Virus record (IMG/VR): IMGVR_UViG_3300048905_000040
Span: 1 to 59,663 of that record
Direction: 5' to 3' (one strand)
Length of the DNA stretch: 59,663 nucleotides
Origin: a virus
Under the pieces are notes generated by a model that had not been told where the DNA came from, made no database searches, and saw only the letters and a program-made list of their open reading frames with translations. Position 1 is the first letter of the stretch. Each line of letters begins with the position of its first letter. Of the stretch, positions 1-7,405 are shown piece by piece. Made by a program: the position numbers and the translations under genes.

Positions 1-127
1 CTGCCCGGTCGTATAGCTGATGACGCCGTGATCTTCGCAGGTGGCGCAGGTCGGAGGCTTGACCGGATGATCAACGAAGTAGCATTGCACCGCTGTGCGC
101 ATCTGCGTGAACACGGCGTCGCGCGCC
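1..127. repeat. Terminal direct repeat, left copy
   Basis: Bases 1-127 are identical to 59537-59663. Exactly 127 bases is the usual largest k-mer of short-read assemblers, so this is most simply a circular-assembly overlap, meaning the molecule is complete and circular or circularly permuted. A real short terminal repeat is possible but less likely. Removing one copy joins the two parts of a leftward gene in frame. Confidence 0.95.
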
Positions 128-201
128 ATCGTGTTGCCCATGATGGCGCGCTCTATCTCGTCGAAGCGGTCGCGCAGGTCTTGCGGTATTGGATGGGTCA
201 T
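1..201 (-). CDS. Zinc-finger-like hypothetical protein, N-terminal part (continues at 59663)
   Basis: This is the 5' end of a leftward gene that crosses the arbitrary sequence ends. On the closed circle it runs from an ATG at 201 through base 1 and continues from the right end to 59045, giving 230 residues. A GGTGAT ribosome-binding site lies just upstream of the ATG. The part in this copy encodes the start MTHPIPQDLRDRFDEIERAI and the first Cys-x2-Cys pair. It is the last gene of the leftward recombination operon. I do not recognise the family. Reading only one end would give a falsely short gene with a GTG start at 59650. Confidence 0.75.
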   Translation of the reverse strand, partial: MTHPIPQDLRDRFDEIERAIMGNTMARDAVFTQMRTAVQCYFVDHPVKPPTCATCEDHGVISYTTGQ

Positions 202-216
202 AGATCACCTCTGAAT

Positions 217-354
217 TTAAAAGACTTCGATTTCACCGCGCGGCCAGATCAGTCGGGCATCACGCAGCGCCTCGGCATGGTCGATGCTTTCACCACCGCC
301 CATTTGAAACACGCCGTAGCCTGGCACGCGTACGAACCATGATTTCTTTTTCAT
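217..354 (-). CDS. Small hypothetical protein, 45 aa
   Basis: A 45-residue protein starting MKKKSWFVRVPGYG. Its ATG overlaps the stop of the upstream zinc-finger gene in an ATGA arrangement, so translation is probably coupled; no separate strong ribosome-binding site is visible. The middle contains GVFQMGGGESIDHAEALRDA, which suggests a small helical fold after a beta segment. No known family is recognised. It sits near the distal end of the leftward early operon with other very small genes, a usual place for accessory host-takeover functions. A longer in-frame version starting at 492 is less likely because its extra N-terminus is the antisense-like frame of the neighbouring gene. Confidence 0.6.
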   Translation of the reverse strand: MKKKSWFVRVPGYGVFQMGGGESIDHAEALRDARLIWPRGEIEVF

Positions 355-527
355 GGCGCGCGGGTGTCGCGGTTGCTGCTGTGCAACGGTTTCTGCCCGG
401 GCTTCAGTTCCCAGGCCCACACCGACTGGCACTGGCCGTTGGTACACAGCCGGACGAACTGCGTGGCGATGTCGCTCAGTGGCTCGCCGCAACCGGGGCA
501 GGGCTTACCTTGTGGGGCTTCAAACAT
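351..527 (-). CDS. Ogr/Delta-like zinc-finger protein, 58 aa
   Basis: A 58-residue protein starting MFEAPQGKPCPGCGE. It carries CPGCG near residue 10 and a second cysteine pair, LCTNGQC, near residue 28. The order Cys-Pro-x-Cys-Gly, a short helix, Cys-x4-Cys and then an aromatic segment resembles the Ogr/Delta family of small phage zinc-finger transcription activators, which act on late promoters of P2-type phages. The match is by pattern only. The gene overlaps the next one by an ATGA, and AAGG lies about 9 bases before its ATG. If it really is Ogr-like it is a candidate activator of the late promoters in this genome; otherwise it is simply a zinc-ribbon protein. Confidence 0.6.
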   Translation of the reverse strand: MFEAPQGKPCPGCGEPLSDIATQFVRLCTNGQCQSVWAWELKPGQKPLHSSNRDTRAP

Positions 528-573
528 GGATGGGCCTTGTGGGTTGGGCGCCGTAGCGCCCGGTTATGGTGGA

Positions 574-1728
574 TTAGTAAGTGATGGTGACGGCTGGGAT
601 TTGCTGCTTGATGATCGCGGTGATGATCGCCTTGGCTTCATCCGGCATAAGGAATGCTTCAGGCTGCCCGTCGCCGGACAGGTTGATCTTTAGGAGGGCT
701 TCGAGTGCAGCCTTGTTGATCGCCCCGCAATGCGCGCGGTTGGCGGCGCGGGCTTCATCGTCGCGGCGCTGCTGGTCCGCCTCGGCCTGTTGCTGGCGAT
801 CCTTGGCGGCCTGATCGTCCAGCACCTTCTGCCGGGCATCGGCGGCGGCCTTCTCTTCGCGCTGCTGTGACTGGCGGCGCTCGTCCGCAAGTTTCTGCTC
901 GGCATCGGCTAAGGCCTGCTTATTTCGGCGCGCAGTGTCCTCGGCATCCCGCACACGCTTGGCGTCGGCGTCGCGCTGCTCCTGCTGCTGTTTCTCGTTG
1001 CGCTCGCGTTCTTCCTTCACGGCCAGTTCGGCGGCGTCCTTGATCTTCTTTTCTTCTTCGAGGGCGGCGATCTTGCGGCGGTTCTCGACCAGCTCGGCCT
1101 GTTCGTTTTCGTACTGCTGACGCTTGGCCAGCGCCTCGGTCAGCACGGTGATGCCATAGGCGCGCTTTTGTTCAGCTTCTTCCAGGCGGTGGCCGAAGTC
1201 CTCAACGGTCAACGGCTCTTGCTCCAGGCCGAACAAGGCGCCTTGAATCTCGTCAGCGGTGGCGTCAGCGGCCAGGGTGAAGCGCGCCACCACCTGGTCA
1301 ATGCCTGCTTGCAAGCGATCCTCTTCGGCGTCGCGCGCGGCTTGCCATTCGTTCAGCGGCTTGCGCACCTCATCGCGCAGGGCGTTCATATCCGTCTCGA
1401 ACTTGCGCAGCTCGGCCTCGATCACTTTCGGCTGCTCTTTGAGCTTCTTCAGGTACAGCCGGCCCGCATCGTCAACCGCCGTCTTGGAGCGCGCCACGGT
1501 GGCCGCCAGCGAGGCTATGCGCTTGCGGCCCTTGTCGGTGCTCAGGTCCGGCACTTCATTGATCACCGCGGCGCGAGCAGCGTCGACGAATTGCTTCAGG
1601 CTGTTGTGACCGAAGATCGTCGGCGCCTTCTCGGCGGAAATCTCCGGCAGTTTAATCAGGTCGGTGACCGGGGTTTCGGTGGTGGCTTCAGCGGCGGCGT
1701 CCGCTGCTTTGGTTTTTCTGGCTGCCAT
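574..1728 (-). CDS. Coiled-coil protein of the RecT/exonuclease operon
   Basis: A 384-residue protein with an Ala-rich N-terminus, a conserved-looking block around residues 45-125 (KGRKRIASLAATVARSKTAV and EVRKPLNEW), and then a very long charged coiled coil (about residues 195-330) rich in Glu, Lys, Gln and Arg. Proteins with the same KGR..IASLA..VA.SKT pattern are common in phages next to recT and exonuclease genes, but their function is not established to my knowledge. A structural or protein-protein role in recombination is a guess. The start is preceded by GAGGCATC, the same leader found before several operon-first genes here. TolA-like names sometimes given to such proteins reflect the coiled coil only. 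Confidence 0.85.
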   Translation of the reverse strand: MAARKTKAADAAAEATTETPVTDLIKLPEISAEKAPTIFGHNSLKQFVDAARAAVINEVPDLSTDKGRKRIASLAATVARSKTAVDDAGRLYLKKLKEQPKVIEAELRKFETDMNALRDEVRKPLNEWQAARDAEEDRLQAGIDQVVARFTLAADATADEIQGALFGLEQEPLTVEDFGHRLEEAEQKRAYGITVLTEALAKRQQYENEQAELVENRRKIAALEEEKKIKDAAELAVKEERERNEKQQQEQRDADAKRVRDAEDTARRNKQALADAEQKLADERRQSQQREEKAAADARQKVLDDQAAKDRQQQAEADQQRRDDEARAANRAHCGAINKAALEALLKINLSGDGQPEAFLMPDEAKAIITAIIKQQIPAVTITY

Positions 1729-1757
1729 GTCGTGATGCCTCTGTGTGTTGTGGTGGG

Positions 1758-2033
1758 TTAGGCGGTTTTGGGTTTGCGGGCTTTAACACCGGCCTGACGC
1801 TGCGTGTCGGTCAGCGTGCCTTTCGCCGGCTGGCTGCGTGTGCCAGGCTCTTCGGCGTGGTCTTCCTCGTACTGCGCCACGTCGCTCAGGCGGTAACCGA
1901 TCTTGTTGCCGAGGCTTACCCGCTTCGGACCTTTGCCGTCGTTGAACCAGTTTTGCAGGGTGCGCGGCGTCATGTTCCAACGCGCAGCCAGCTCCTTTTG
2001 CGTCAAAACGCGGTCTTCAGTGTTAGCGGTCAT
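1758..2033 (-). CDS. Small helix-turn-helix DNA-binding protein (AlpA/excisionase type)
   Basis: A 91-residue protein starting MTANTEDRVLTQKELAARWN. Residues 9-60 form a winged helix-turn-helix of the MerR/AlpA excisionase type: LTQKELAARW, TPRTLQNW, then GNKIGYRLSDVAQYE. The tail is basic and disordered. Its ATG lies inside the last codons of recT, an 11-base overlap, so the two are co-translated. Small proteins of this class act as excisionases or transcriptional regulators; since no integrase is visible here, regulation of the leftward operon or of late genes is more likely than excision. A longer start at 2084 would place its N-terminus wholly inside recT and lacks support. Confidence 0.75.
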   Translation of the reverse strand: MTANTEDRVLTQKELAARWNMTPRTLQNWFNDGKGPKRVSLGNKIGYRLSDVAQYEEDHAEEPGTRSQPAKGTLTDTQRQAGVKARKPKTA

Positions 2034-2952
2034 ACTCGGGGCACTCGTCAAGGTTAGGGGTGTCGTCGCCAAAATACGGCTCATCGACGGGTTGTTGTTG
2101 GGTTTGTGGTTCCGGCGTCACGTCGTCGGCTGGTTTTTCTTTGTTGATGATCGCCTGCAAGCGCGACGGCTGGCCGGGCTTGTGCTCGACCTTCGGCGGC
2201 TGCGTATCCTGCTCCAGGTCGAAGTTCATGGCCTGGTTATCGTGCTCGATCACGCGCGACAGGTCTTCGCTGTCCGTTGGCAGCTGCTTAAAGGCGCGCT
2301 TGATCACAGCCTTGATTGCAAACTGATCCTCCCAGTTGTTCCAGCCTGGGCCATTCTTGGATTTGGACATGGAACGCACAGCAGCGATGTCGCGGGCGTT
2401 CATCACCTCGCGTTTCACCTCGCCGTTGTTCAGCTTGATGATGCAGTAGGCAGCGATCACCGGACCGGCATCGTCGGCGCCCATGTACGGCTTGTGCACA
2501 ATGCGCGGCTGATCACCTCGCTCGTACTCAAACACGTCCTTCTGACGCACAGCCACACCGTCGACCATGGCCACGTCGCCGGTGCGGTAGAGGATGTTGA
2601 TCAGGCCGCGGACCATCGGCATGTACTGGGCTTGCTTCTCCCAAATGGCCGGGCAATTCTTTTTGGCGACGTTGCAGTTGTAGACCTGAATCACCGCCTC
2701 TTTGCCATCCGGCAGTAAGCCGTCCTTGGCCGCCAGCATGATCGAGCCCATCAGCGACGTCGAGGTGCAGGTCAGCAGCTCCGGGTTCATGCTCACCACG
2801 GTTAGCGCGGTGCGAATGAAGCGGTCGACATCGATGCCTTGCGGCAGCTGCGCGGCGATCTGCTCGCGCTGGCCACCGGTTAACATCTTCTTGAAGCCTT
2901 GGGCCGGGCTTAGCGGCTTTTTGTCGTCGGTGGTGGTTACGGTGGTGCTCAT
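2023..2952 (-). CDS. recT: RecT-family single-strand annealing protein
   Basis: A 309-residue RecT homologue, which anneals complementary single strands and promotes strand invasion in phage recombination. The family core spans about residues 15-240: a repeated helical N-terminus (FIRTALTVVSMNPELLTCTS), then LMGSIMLAAKDGLLPDGKEA, the beta-strand region around MPMVRGLINILYRTG, and the C-terminal QFAIKAVIKRAFKQLP. The acidic, Pro/Gln-rich last 70 residues resemble the tails that contact SSB. It is immediately downstream of the YqaJ-type exonuclease, forming the classic exonuclease-annealase pair, and upstream of the HTH and coiled-coil genes. The leader has GAGGC before the ATG. Family assignment is confident; details of partner choice are inference. 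Confidence 0.95.
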   Translation of the reverse strand: MSTTVTTTDDKKPLSPAQGFKKMLTGGQREQIAAQLPQGIDVDRFIRTALTVVSMNPELLTCTSTSLMGSIMLAAKDGLLPDGKEAVIQVYNCNVAKKNCPAIWEKQAQYMPMVRGLINILYRTGDVAMVDGVAVRQKDVFEYERGDQPRIVHKPYMGADDAGPVIAAYCIIKLNNGEVKREVMNARDIAAVRSMSKSKNGPGWNNWEDQFAIKAVIKRAFKQLPTDSEDLSRVIEHDNQAMNFDLEQDTQPPKVEHKPGQPSRLQAIINKEKPADDVTPEPQTQQQPVDEPYFGDDTPNLDECPEYDR

Positions 2953-2982
2953 GCTGAAAGCCTCGGAACGGTTAAAGGGTGG

Positions 2983-3972
2983 TTACTTCTTCGGGTAAAT
3001 CCGCATCATGCGGTGGCCAGAACGGGCGCCCAGGCGCTGGCCAATGTGCGCAGGGGTGATCAAGGTGCCGGCGCTGTCCTTGGTGGTGCCGGCGCTGATG
3101 CTGTAACCCGGGACCAGCACCTTGGCGTTGTGGCCGATGACGGTCAGGATTTCCGCCTTGAGCGCGCTTTTCTTATCGTCGGCAGCCTTGTATTCCTTGC
3201 CGGCCGCTTCGTGCAAAGCAATCAACTCTTTCAAGCGCGCGTTGTCGCCCATGTCGACGGTCTTGCCGTTGTCCTGGTACAGCAGCTGCGCGATGGTGTC
3301 GCCGTCGGCGCTGAAGTCCGGGGCCGGGGCCTTGCCGATGTCGACGCTGTGCCAGAACTCGCCGACCTTGTCGATGATGGCGCGGCCAATCGAGCGGTCC
3401 CGCTGGCGCATGAACGGCATCGGGGCGTTACCACCCACCAGCGGCGCGATCAAGGTCCACTCCATGTCCGCCGTCTCTTGCTGGTGTTGCACCTGCAATT
3501 CGATGTGCGGCGGCGCTTCCATGATGTGATCGTCGGCGATCCACGCACGCTTGAATTGCAGGCCGTCGACGTTCTTCACTTCCATGATGCCCGGGCCGTT
3601 TTCACGGAAGGCATCGCGGTAGGTTTCGTCGGTGCCGGTGTAGTCCTCGGCCAGGCCGACGATCTTGAAGTCGAACGACGAGCCCATGCGCAACTCAGGA
3701 ATGCGGGCATAAATTTTGAACGGCTCAACGAGCAGGCCGGTGTCTTCGGCGATACCGTAGGCAATCGCGGCTTCCAGACGGTTGCCCCAGCGGATGCGAT
3801 CGTTGAGCTCAAAGTCAGCCTCAAGCTGGCCGGTCTTGGCGTGAAAAAGGCTGTACGGCGTGGCATACGGCGAGCAGCCAAACAGGGCCGACACCTCGGT
3901 GGACGTCAGATCTTGTTGGCGCATGCCCAGCCATTCGGCTTCGGTGGTAAAGGTCAGGAAATCGCGTTTCAT
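2983..3972 (-). CDS. YqaJ-type (lambda-Exo-like) recombination exonuclease
   Basis: A 329-residue PD-(D/E)xK nuclease of the YqaJ viral recombinase family. It would degrade one strand of duplex ends and load the RecT protein. Visible catalytic elements are the N-terminal WLGMRQQDLTSTEVSALFGCS start of the fold, the RWGNRLEAAIA glutamate, the SSFDF aspartate and the IMEVKNV Glu-x-Lys motif near residue 130, in the expected order. It is the first gene of the leftward early operon, 31 bases before recT. A promoter with an embedded palindrome lies about 35-60 bases upstream of the ATG. The leader contains GAGGCATCC directly before the start codon. Confidence 0.93.
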   Translation of the reverse strand: MKRDFLTFTTEAEWLGMRQQDLTSTEVSALFGCSPYATPYSLFHAKTGQLEADFELNDRIRWGNRLEAAIAYGIAEDTGLLVEPFKIYARIPELRMGSSFDFKIVGLAEDYTGTDETYRDAFRENGPGIMEVKNVDGLQFKRAWIADDHIMEAPPHIELQVQHQQETADMEWTLIAPLVGGNAPMPFMRQRDRSIGRAIIDKVGEFWHSVDIGKAPAPDFSADGDTIAQLLYQDNGKTVDMGDNARLKELIALHEAAGKEYKAADDKKSALKAEILTVIGHNAKVLVPGYSISAGTTKDSAGTLITPAHIGQRLGARSGHRMMRIYPKK

Positions 3973-4005
3973 GGATGCCTCTAAGGTGGTGATAGGTGAG
4001 TCGCT

Positions 4006-4034
4006 ATAATGGCGAATCTGTTTCGCCTTGGCAA
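4006..4034 (-). promoter_or_regulatory. Leftward early promoter (PL-like)
   Basis: Reading leftward, TTGCCA (4034-4029; 5 of 6 to TTGACA) is followed by a 17-base spacer and CATTAT (4011-4006; 4 of 6 to TATAAT). The spacer plus the first base of the -10 box is a perfect 17-bp palindrome. Transcription would start about 30 bases before the exonuclease ATG. Spacing and position fit a repressor-controlled sigma-70 promoter; there is no experimental support. Confidence 0.6.
4011..4027. promoter_or_regulatory. Candidate repressor operator OL
   Basis: GGCGAA-N5-TTCGCC, a perfect inverted repeat of 6-bp arms, fills the spacer between the -35 and -10 elements of the leftward promoter. A second palindrome of the same 6-5-6 geometry (GCGCAA-N5-TTGCGC) lies on the other side of the repressor gene at 4668-4684. 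Matching geometry at both flanks of a CI-like gene is what a lambda-like switch would show. Confidence 0.6.
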
Positions 4035-4067
4035 CAGCAATTTTCGCTTAAAGCGTGAAGATATTCG

Positions 4068-4643
4068 TTACATGCGCGACAGCAGCACCGGCGATGCCCA
4101 TTCCAGCGCCACCGATTCGGCTGTGTACGGCCCTGACAGGTTGAAGGTGCCAAGCTGATAGCCGCGCCGCACCGTGGCCAGCACCATGGCGCCGCCTTCG
4201 ATCTTGACGTAACAGAAGCGCCCCACCGCATCGCCCGCGACTTCCGTTGGGCGCACGCAAAAGAACGACCATCCATCGAGCCAGGCATTTACCGAGTCGG
4301 CAGTGTGCGCTTGCAACGCGATCACCCCTTCCGGCAATCCATCGGGTGACGGCGTGCGCGCGGGCTTGGCCAGCAGCTCGACGGTGCCGTCACCGCGCAT
4401 CACCCCCACCATCGGCAAGCGCGTATCACGCACCCCGGCAATTCCAGCCGCCTCGGCGATCCTGGCCAATGGCACGCCGAAGATTTTCCCCAGTTGATTG
4501 GCTTCCTCTAACTGCATGCGCCGCTTGCCGGAAAAGGTCAGCGACAACTGTGAGTGCCCCATGCCCATTTTGGTGGCGACGGCGCGCAAGGAGAGTTTTT
4601 GTTGCGCCATCAATGCTTTGAAAAAACGTTTATCGACGATCAT
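4068..4643 (-). CDS. CI-like phage repressor
   Basis: A 191-residue transcription regulator. Residues 5-60 form a helix-turn-helix of the lambda-repressor type (LSLRAVATKMGMGHSQLSLT, then FSGKRRMQLEEANQLGKIFG). The C-terminal 110 residues look like an S24/LexA-type dimerisation domain. A serine aligns with the usual SM motif (ADSVNAWLDGW), but no lysine is found where the catalytic Lys should be (GGAMVLATVRRG). RecA-stimulated self-cleavage is therefore doubtful, and induction may use another route. The gene is divergent from the AlpA-like gene at 4751 and lies between two candidate operators. GAGGCATCCC precedes the ATG at 4643; the longer in-frame start at 4715 would swallow the operator region. 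Confidence 0.85.
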   Translation of the reverse strand: MIVDKRFFKALMAQQKLSLRAVATKMGMGHSQLSLTFSGKRRMQLEEANQLGKIFGVPLARIAEAAGIAGVRDTRLPMVGVMRGDGTVELLAKPARTPSPDGLPEGVIALQAHTADSVNAWLDGWSFFCVRPTEVAGDAVGRFCYVKIEGGAMVLATVRRGYQLGTFNLSGPYTAESVALEWASPVLLSRM

Positions 4644-4658
4644 GGGATGCCTCACATG

Positions 4659-4705
4659 CTTATAAGTGCGCAAAGGTGTTGCGCTGGCCATCGCCCGGTT
4701 ATAAG
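4659..4705. promoter_or_regulatory. Divergent promoter region with candidate operator OR
   Basis: Between the repressor and the rightward early genes two TATAAG boxes face away from each other: 4664-4659 leftward for the repressor and 4700-4705 rightward. Between them at 4668-4684 lies the perfect palindrome GCGCAA-N5-TTGCGC. Its right arm, TTGCGC, could serve as a -35 element for the rightward promoter at 15-bp spacing to TATAAG, or 17 bp to TAAGAT. Binding there could repress or autoregulate both directions. Inference from sequence only. Confidence 0.55.
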
Positions 4706-4750
4706 ATGGAACCACACCAAACCATAGCGAACCAACAAGAGGCTAGCAGC

Positions 4751-4945
4751 ATGATTGAAAGGCTGCTGAAAAAATCGGAAGTTGAACAGCTCACCAGCTT
4801 GTCAGCCTCTGAAATTGTTCGGCAAGAGAAGGCGGGGACATTCCCCAAACGGATCAAGATCGGGGCGCAGCGTAGCGCCTGGGTTGGTTCTGAAATCGAC
4901 GCCTGGATTCAGGCGAAAATCAAGACAGCAAGGAGTGAGGGTTAG
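4751..4945 (+). CDS. AlpA-family DNA-binding protein, Cro/excisionase-like
   Basis: A 64-residue protein starting MIERLLKKSEVEQLTSLSAS. The pattern KSEVEQLTSLSASEIVRQEK, then GTFPKRIKIGAQRSAWVGSE and IDAWIQAKI is that of AlpA-type winged-helix proteins (P4 Vis, AlpA). It is the first gene rightward of the repressor, so it takes the place of Cro in the switch or acts as an early activator. The start at 4751 has GAGGC 7 bases upstream. Its stop codon abuts the ssb start, implying co-translation. A start at 4676 would lie within the promoter. Confidence 0.8.
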   Translation: MIERLLKKSEVEQLTSLSASEIVRQEKAGTFPKRIKIGAQRSAWVGSEIDAWIQAKIKTARSEG

Positions 4946-5467
4946 ATGGCAGATTTGAACGAATGGCAAGGCATAGGCCGGCTTGGTAAAGAAATTGAGC
5001 TGCGTTTCTTGGGTAACGGTGATGCCGTGGCCAGCTTCAGCATCGCCTGCGATGACAGCTACAAGGACAAGCAAACCGGGGCCAAGGTCGAGCGCACCGA
5101 GTGGGTTCGTTGTGTGGCGTTCCGCCAATCCGCCGAGTTCCTGGCTGAATGGCTGCGCAAAGGCAACCGCGTGTTGATCAAGGGCAAGCTGAAAACCCGT
5201 GAGTATGACAAGGATGGCGTGAAGCATTACGTCACCGAGATTCATGCGGATCGCGGCACGCAGATTATTGACTGGCCCGAGCGCGACCAGAACCAAACGC
5301 AGCAACAGCAGCGCCCGGTTAATCAGCAGCAACAACGCCCGGCGCAGAACAGCCAGCAACAACAGTCGCGCCCGGCCGGTAACGGTCAGCAGCAACAACG
5401 CAATCAGCAGGCCGCACCACAACCGCAACCCGACTTCGACAGCTTTGATGACGATATACCGTTCTAA
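4946..5467 (+). CDS. ssb: Single-stranded DNA-binding protein
   Basis: A 173-residue SSB. The OB fold occupies residues 1-108 (NEWQGIGRLGKEIELRF, WVRCVAFRQSAEFLAEWLRK, GKLKTREYDKDG). A very Gln-rich, low-complexity linker of about 45 residues follows, and the protein ends in the acidic tip DSFDDDIPF that recruits replication and repair proteins. It coats single-stranded DNA during phage replication and recombination, and fits with RecT, RdgC and the RuvC-like resolvase in the same early region. It follows the AlpA-like gene with no gap; GAGG lies about 5 bases before the ATG. Confidence 0.96.
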   Translation: MADLNEWQGIGRLGKEIELRFLGNGDAVASFSIACDDSYKDKQTGAKVERTEWVRCVAFRQSAEFLAEWLRKGNRVLIKGKLKTREYDKDGVKHYVTEIHADRGTQIIDWPERDQNQTQQQQRPVNQQQQRPAQNSQQQQSRPAGNGQQQQRNQQAAPQPQPDFDSFDDDIPF

Positions 5468-5520
5468 GTGTTTGATTTATAACAACTTTCCGTCATAACT
5501 AGTATTCAGAGGCATCATCC

Positions 5521-6660
5521 ATGTTCTTCAAAAACGTTATCGCTTACCGCCTTACCCAAACCATCGCTTTCGACGTCGCCGAACTGGAAGAGTTGTTGGC
5601 CGGTAAGGCGCACCGCGAGCCGGCATCGCAGGAACTGTCTACCTACGGTTTCGTTTCTCCATTCAAAAACGCCTTGGTGGAAACAGCGCTGGCACCGTCC
5701 GGCGAGTACCTGCTGATTGCCGCGAAGAAGACCGAGCGCATCCTGCCCGGCAACGTGATCCGCGACGAGCTGAAAAAGAAGGTTGACGCGATCGAGTTTG
5801 AACAGCAGCGCAAGATCTACAAAAAGGAACGTGACCAGATCAAGGATGAAATCATTCAGGAATTCCTACCGCGGGCTTTCCTTCGCTCGAAAGTAACCCA
5901 TGCCCTGATCATGCCGGCCGCTGGCTTAGTCTTGGTTGATGCCAGTTCGCCGAAGGTCGCAGAGGATATTCTGTCTACCCTGCGTGAAGTGCTCGGCAGC
6001 CTTCCGGTTCGACCGCTGTCCGTGAAGATCGCTCCCGTCGCAACCATGACTGATTGGGTCAAGGTCCAGAAGGCTGCCGATGACTTTTTCGTGCTCGATG
6101 AGTGCGAAATGCGCGACACCCACGAAGACGGCGGCACGGTAAAGTGCAAAGGCCAAGACCTGACCAGTAACGAAATCGAGGGGCACATCGCCACCGGGAA
6201 ACTGGTCACCAAGCTGTCGTTGGCATGGAAAGATAAGTTCTCGTTCATGCTCGACGACAAGCTGGTTATCAAGCGCCTGCGCTTTGAAGATTTGTTGCAG
6301 GACCAGGCCGAAGCCGATGGCGGTGATGACGCGCACGGCCAGCTGGTTGCATCGCTGATCATCATGGCCGGAGCCTTCGTTGAATTTTTCCCGGCCCTGC
6401 TCGATGCCTTGGGTGGCGAAGAGCTTCCGCAAGGGATTGATGTTGGTTCCGCCGACTTCGACGAACTCGCCGATCAGGAAAAGCTCGACCTGACCGAAGC
6501 CATAAAGTTTGTCCGTGAGAGTGGTAAGGCTTCGATCAGTGCGATTCAGCGCAAATTCACATGGGGTTATAACCGCGCGGCCCGGATGATCGAAGCACTT
6601 GAAAATGCCGGGGTGGTGACGCAGATGAACACCAACGGCTCGCGCGAAGTGATTCAATAA
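5521..6660 (+). CDS. RdgC-like DNA-binding protein fused to an FtsK gamma domain
   Basis: A 379-residue protein. About residues 1-300 match RdgC, a ring-shaped DNA-binding protein that limits RecA (start [17 protein letters not shown], then [31 protein letters not shown]). The last 60 residues are a winged helix like the C-terminal gamma domain of Fts[49 protein letters not shown]. In FtsK that domain reads KOPS polarity sequences and activates XerD. The fusion could target RdgC-like activity to KOPS or related phage sites. RdgC homologues normally end near residue 300, so the addition is real. GAGGCATCATCC precedes the ATG. The two family calls are strong; the combined role is inference. Confidence 0.9.
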   Translation: MFFKNVIAYRLTQTIAFDVAELEELLAGKAHREPASQELSTYGFVSPFKNALVETALAPSGEYLLIAAKKTERILPGNVIRDELKKKVDAIEFEQQRKIYKKERDQIKDEIIQEFLPRAFLRSKVTHALIMPAAGLVLVDASSPKVAEDILSTLREVLGSLPVRPLSVKIAPVATMTDWVKVQKAADDFFVLDECEMRDTHEDGGTVKCKGQDLTSNEIEGHIATGKLVTKLSLAWKDKFSFMLDDKLVIKRLRFEDLLQDQAEADGGDDAHGQLVASLIIMAGAFVEFFPALLDALGGEELPQGIDVGSADFDELADQEKLDLTEAIKFVRESGKASISAIQRKFTWGYNRAARMIEALENAGVVTQMNTNGSREVIQ

Positions 6661-6932
6661 TGACCTACCGGGTTGACTGGAAACTGCATTACCAGTCGCC
6701 CCGGATTCGCGGCAAGCGCTTCGCACCGAAGCGCCCCGTATCCTGGCGCGGCAGTGTTTCAATGGTGTACATCGAGGGTGACAAACGGGTGACCGATGAA
6801 CGTCAATGGGTGTCGCCGTTTCCGCTGAAGCGGGATCAGGCCTTGGACGTGATGCGGGCCATGCTGCAAGACATCATCGAGGAAAGCGGCCAGGGCGCCG
6901 TCGACGCGGCGTTTTGGATGGAGGTGACGTGA
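6660..6932 (+). CDS. Hypothetical protein, 90 aa
   Basis: A 90-residue protein starting [20 protein letters not shown]. It is rich in aromatic and basic residues in its first half and has an acidic helix near the end (DIIEESGQGAVDAAFW). The ATG overlaps the last base of the rdgC-like stop codon, and its own end overlaps the next gene, so it belongs to the same operon. No domain is recognised. Confidence 0.75.
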   Translation: MTYRVDWKLHYQSPRIRGKRFAPKRPVSWRGSVSMVYIEGDKRVTDERQWVSPFPLKRDQALDVMRAMLQDIIEESGQGAVDAAFWMEVT

Positions 6933-7405
6933 GTAAATATTACTTCCGAAAAATGCCAGGCGGCACGCTGGTGCCGGACAACGACGAAACCGTCGAGCGC
7001 CTGCAAAAGATCAAGACCGGCGCGGTGGTCAGTTGCGAGATTGCCCAGCCGCGCAACTACAAGTTTTTGCAGAAGACGATTTGTTTGTACCGCTACTGTT
7101 TTGACGTGTTCGCCGAGCAGATGGAAGACAGCCATTTGGAATACCTGGGCATGAAGGCGGCGCCGTCCTTCGACCGCTTCCGGCATGACCTGACGATTCT
7201 GGCCGGGCACTACACGGCTACTTTTGACATCCAGGGCAAACTGAAGCTGGAAGCCAAGAGCCTGAGCTACGGCAAGTGTTCGGAAGAAGAGGCCGAACGC
7301 ATCTACAACGACGTGATTAACGCCGCACTGAAGCAAGTCTTCAAGCTGAGCATGACCGAAGATGAGTTGAAAAAGATCGTCGATCAGATATTGGGGTACG
7401 CATGA
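6929..7405 (+). CDS. DUF1367 phage protein
   Basis: A 158-residue protein with a GTG start at 6929 preceded by a strong GGAGGTGAC site. The N-terminus (SKYYFRKMPGGTLVPDNDET, TGAVVSCEIAQPRNYKF) and the middle (LTILAGHYTATFD) fit DUF1367, a family found in lambdoid Nin-type regions with unknown biochemistry, often beside recombination nucleases. Here it also sits among recombination genes, upstream of a methyltransferase, RecA-dependent nuclease and resolvase. The position suggests DNA metabolism but nothing more precise. Confidence 0.85.
   Translation: MSKYYFRKMPGGTLVPDNDETVERLQKIKTGAVVSCEIAQPRNYKFLQKTICLYRYCFDVFAEQMEDSHLEYLGMKAAPSFDRFRHDLTILAGHYTATFDIQGKLKLEAKSLSYGKCSEEEAERIYNDVINAALKQVFKLSMTEDELKKIVDQILGYA

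Noticed and set aside
4005-4010. Perfect TATAAT on the plus strand
   Set aside because: No -35 is present at proper spacing and transcription would run antisense into the repressor; the leftward promoter on the other strand is better placed.
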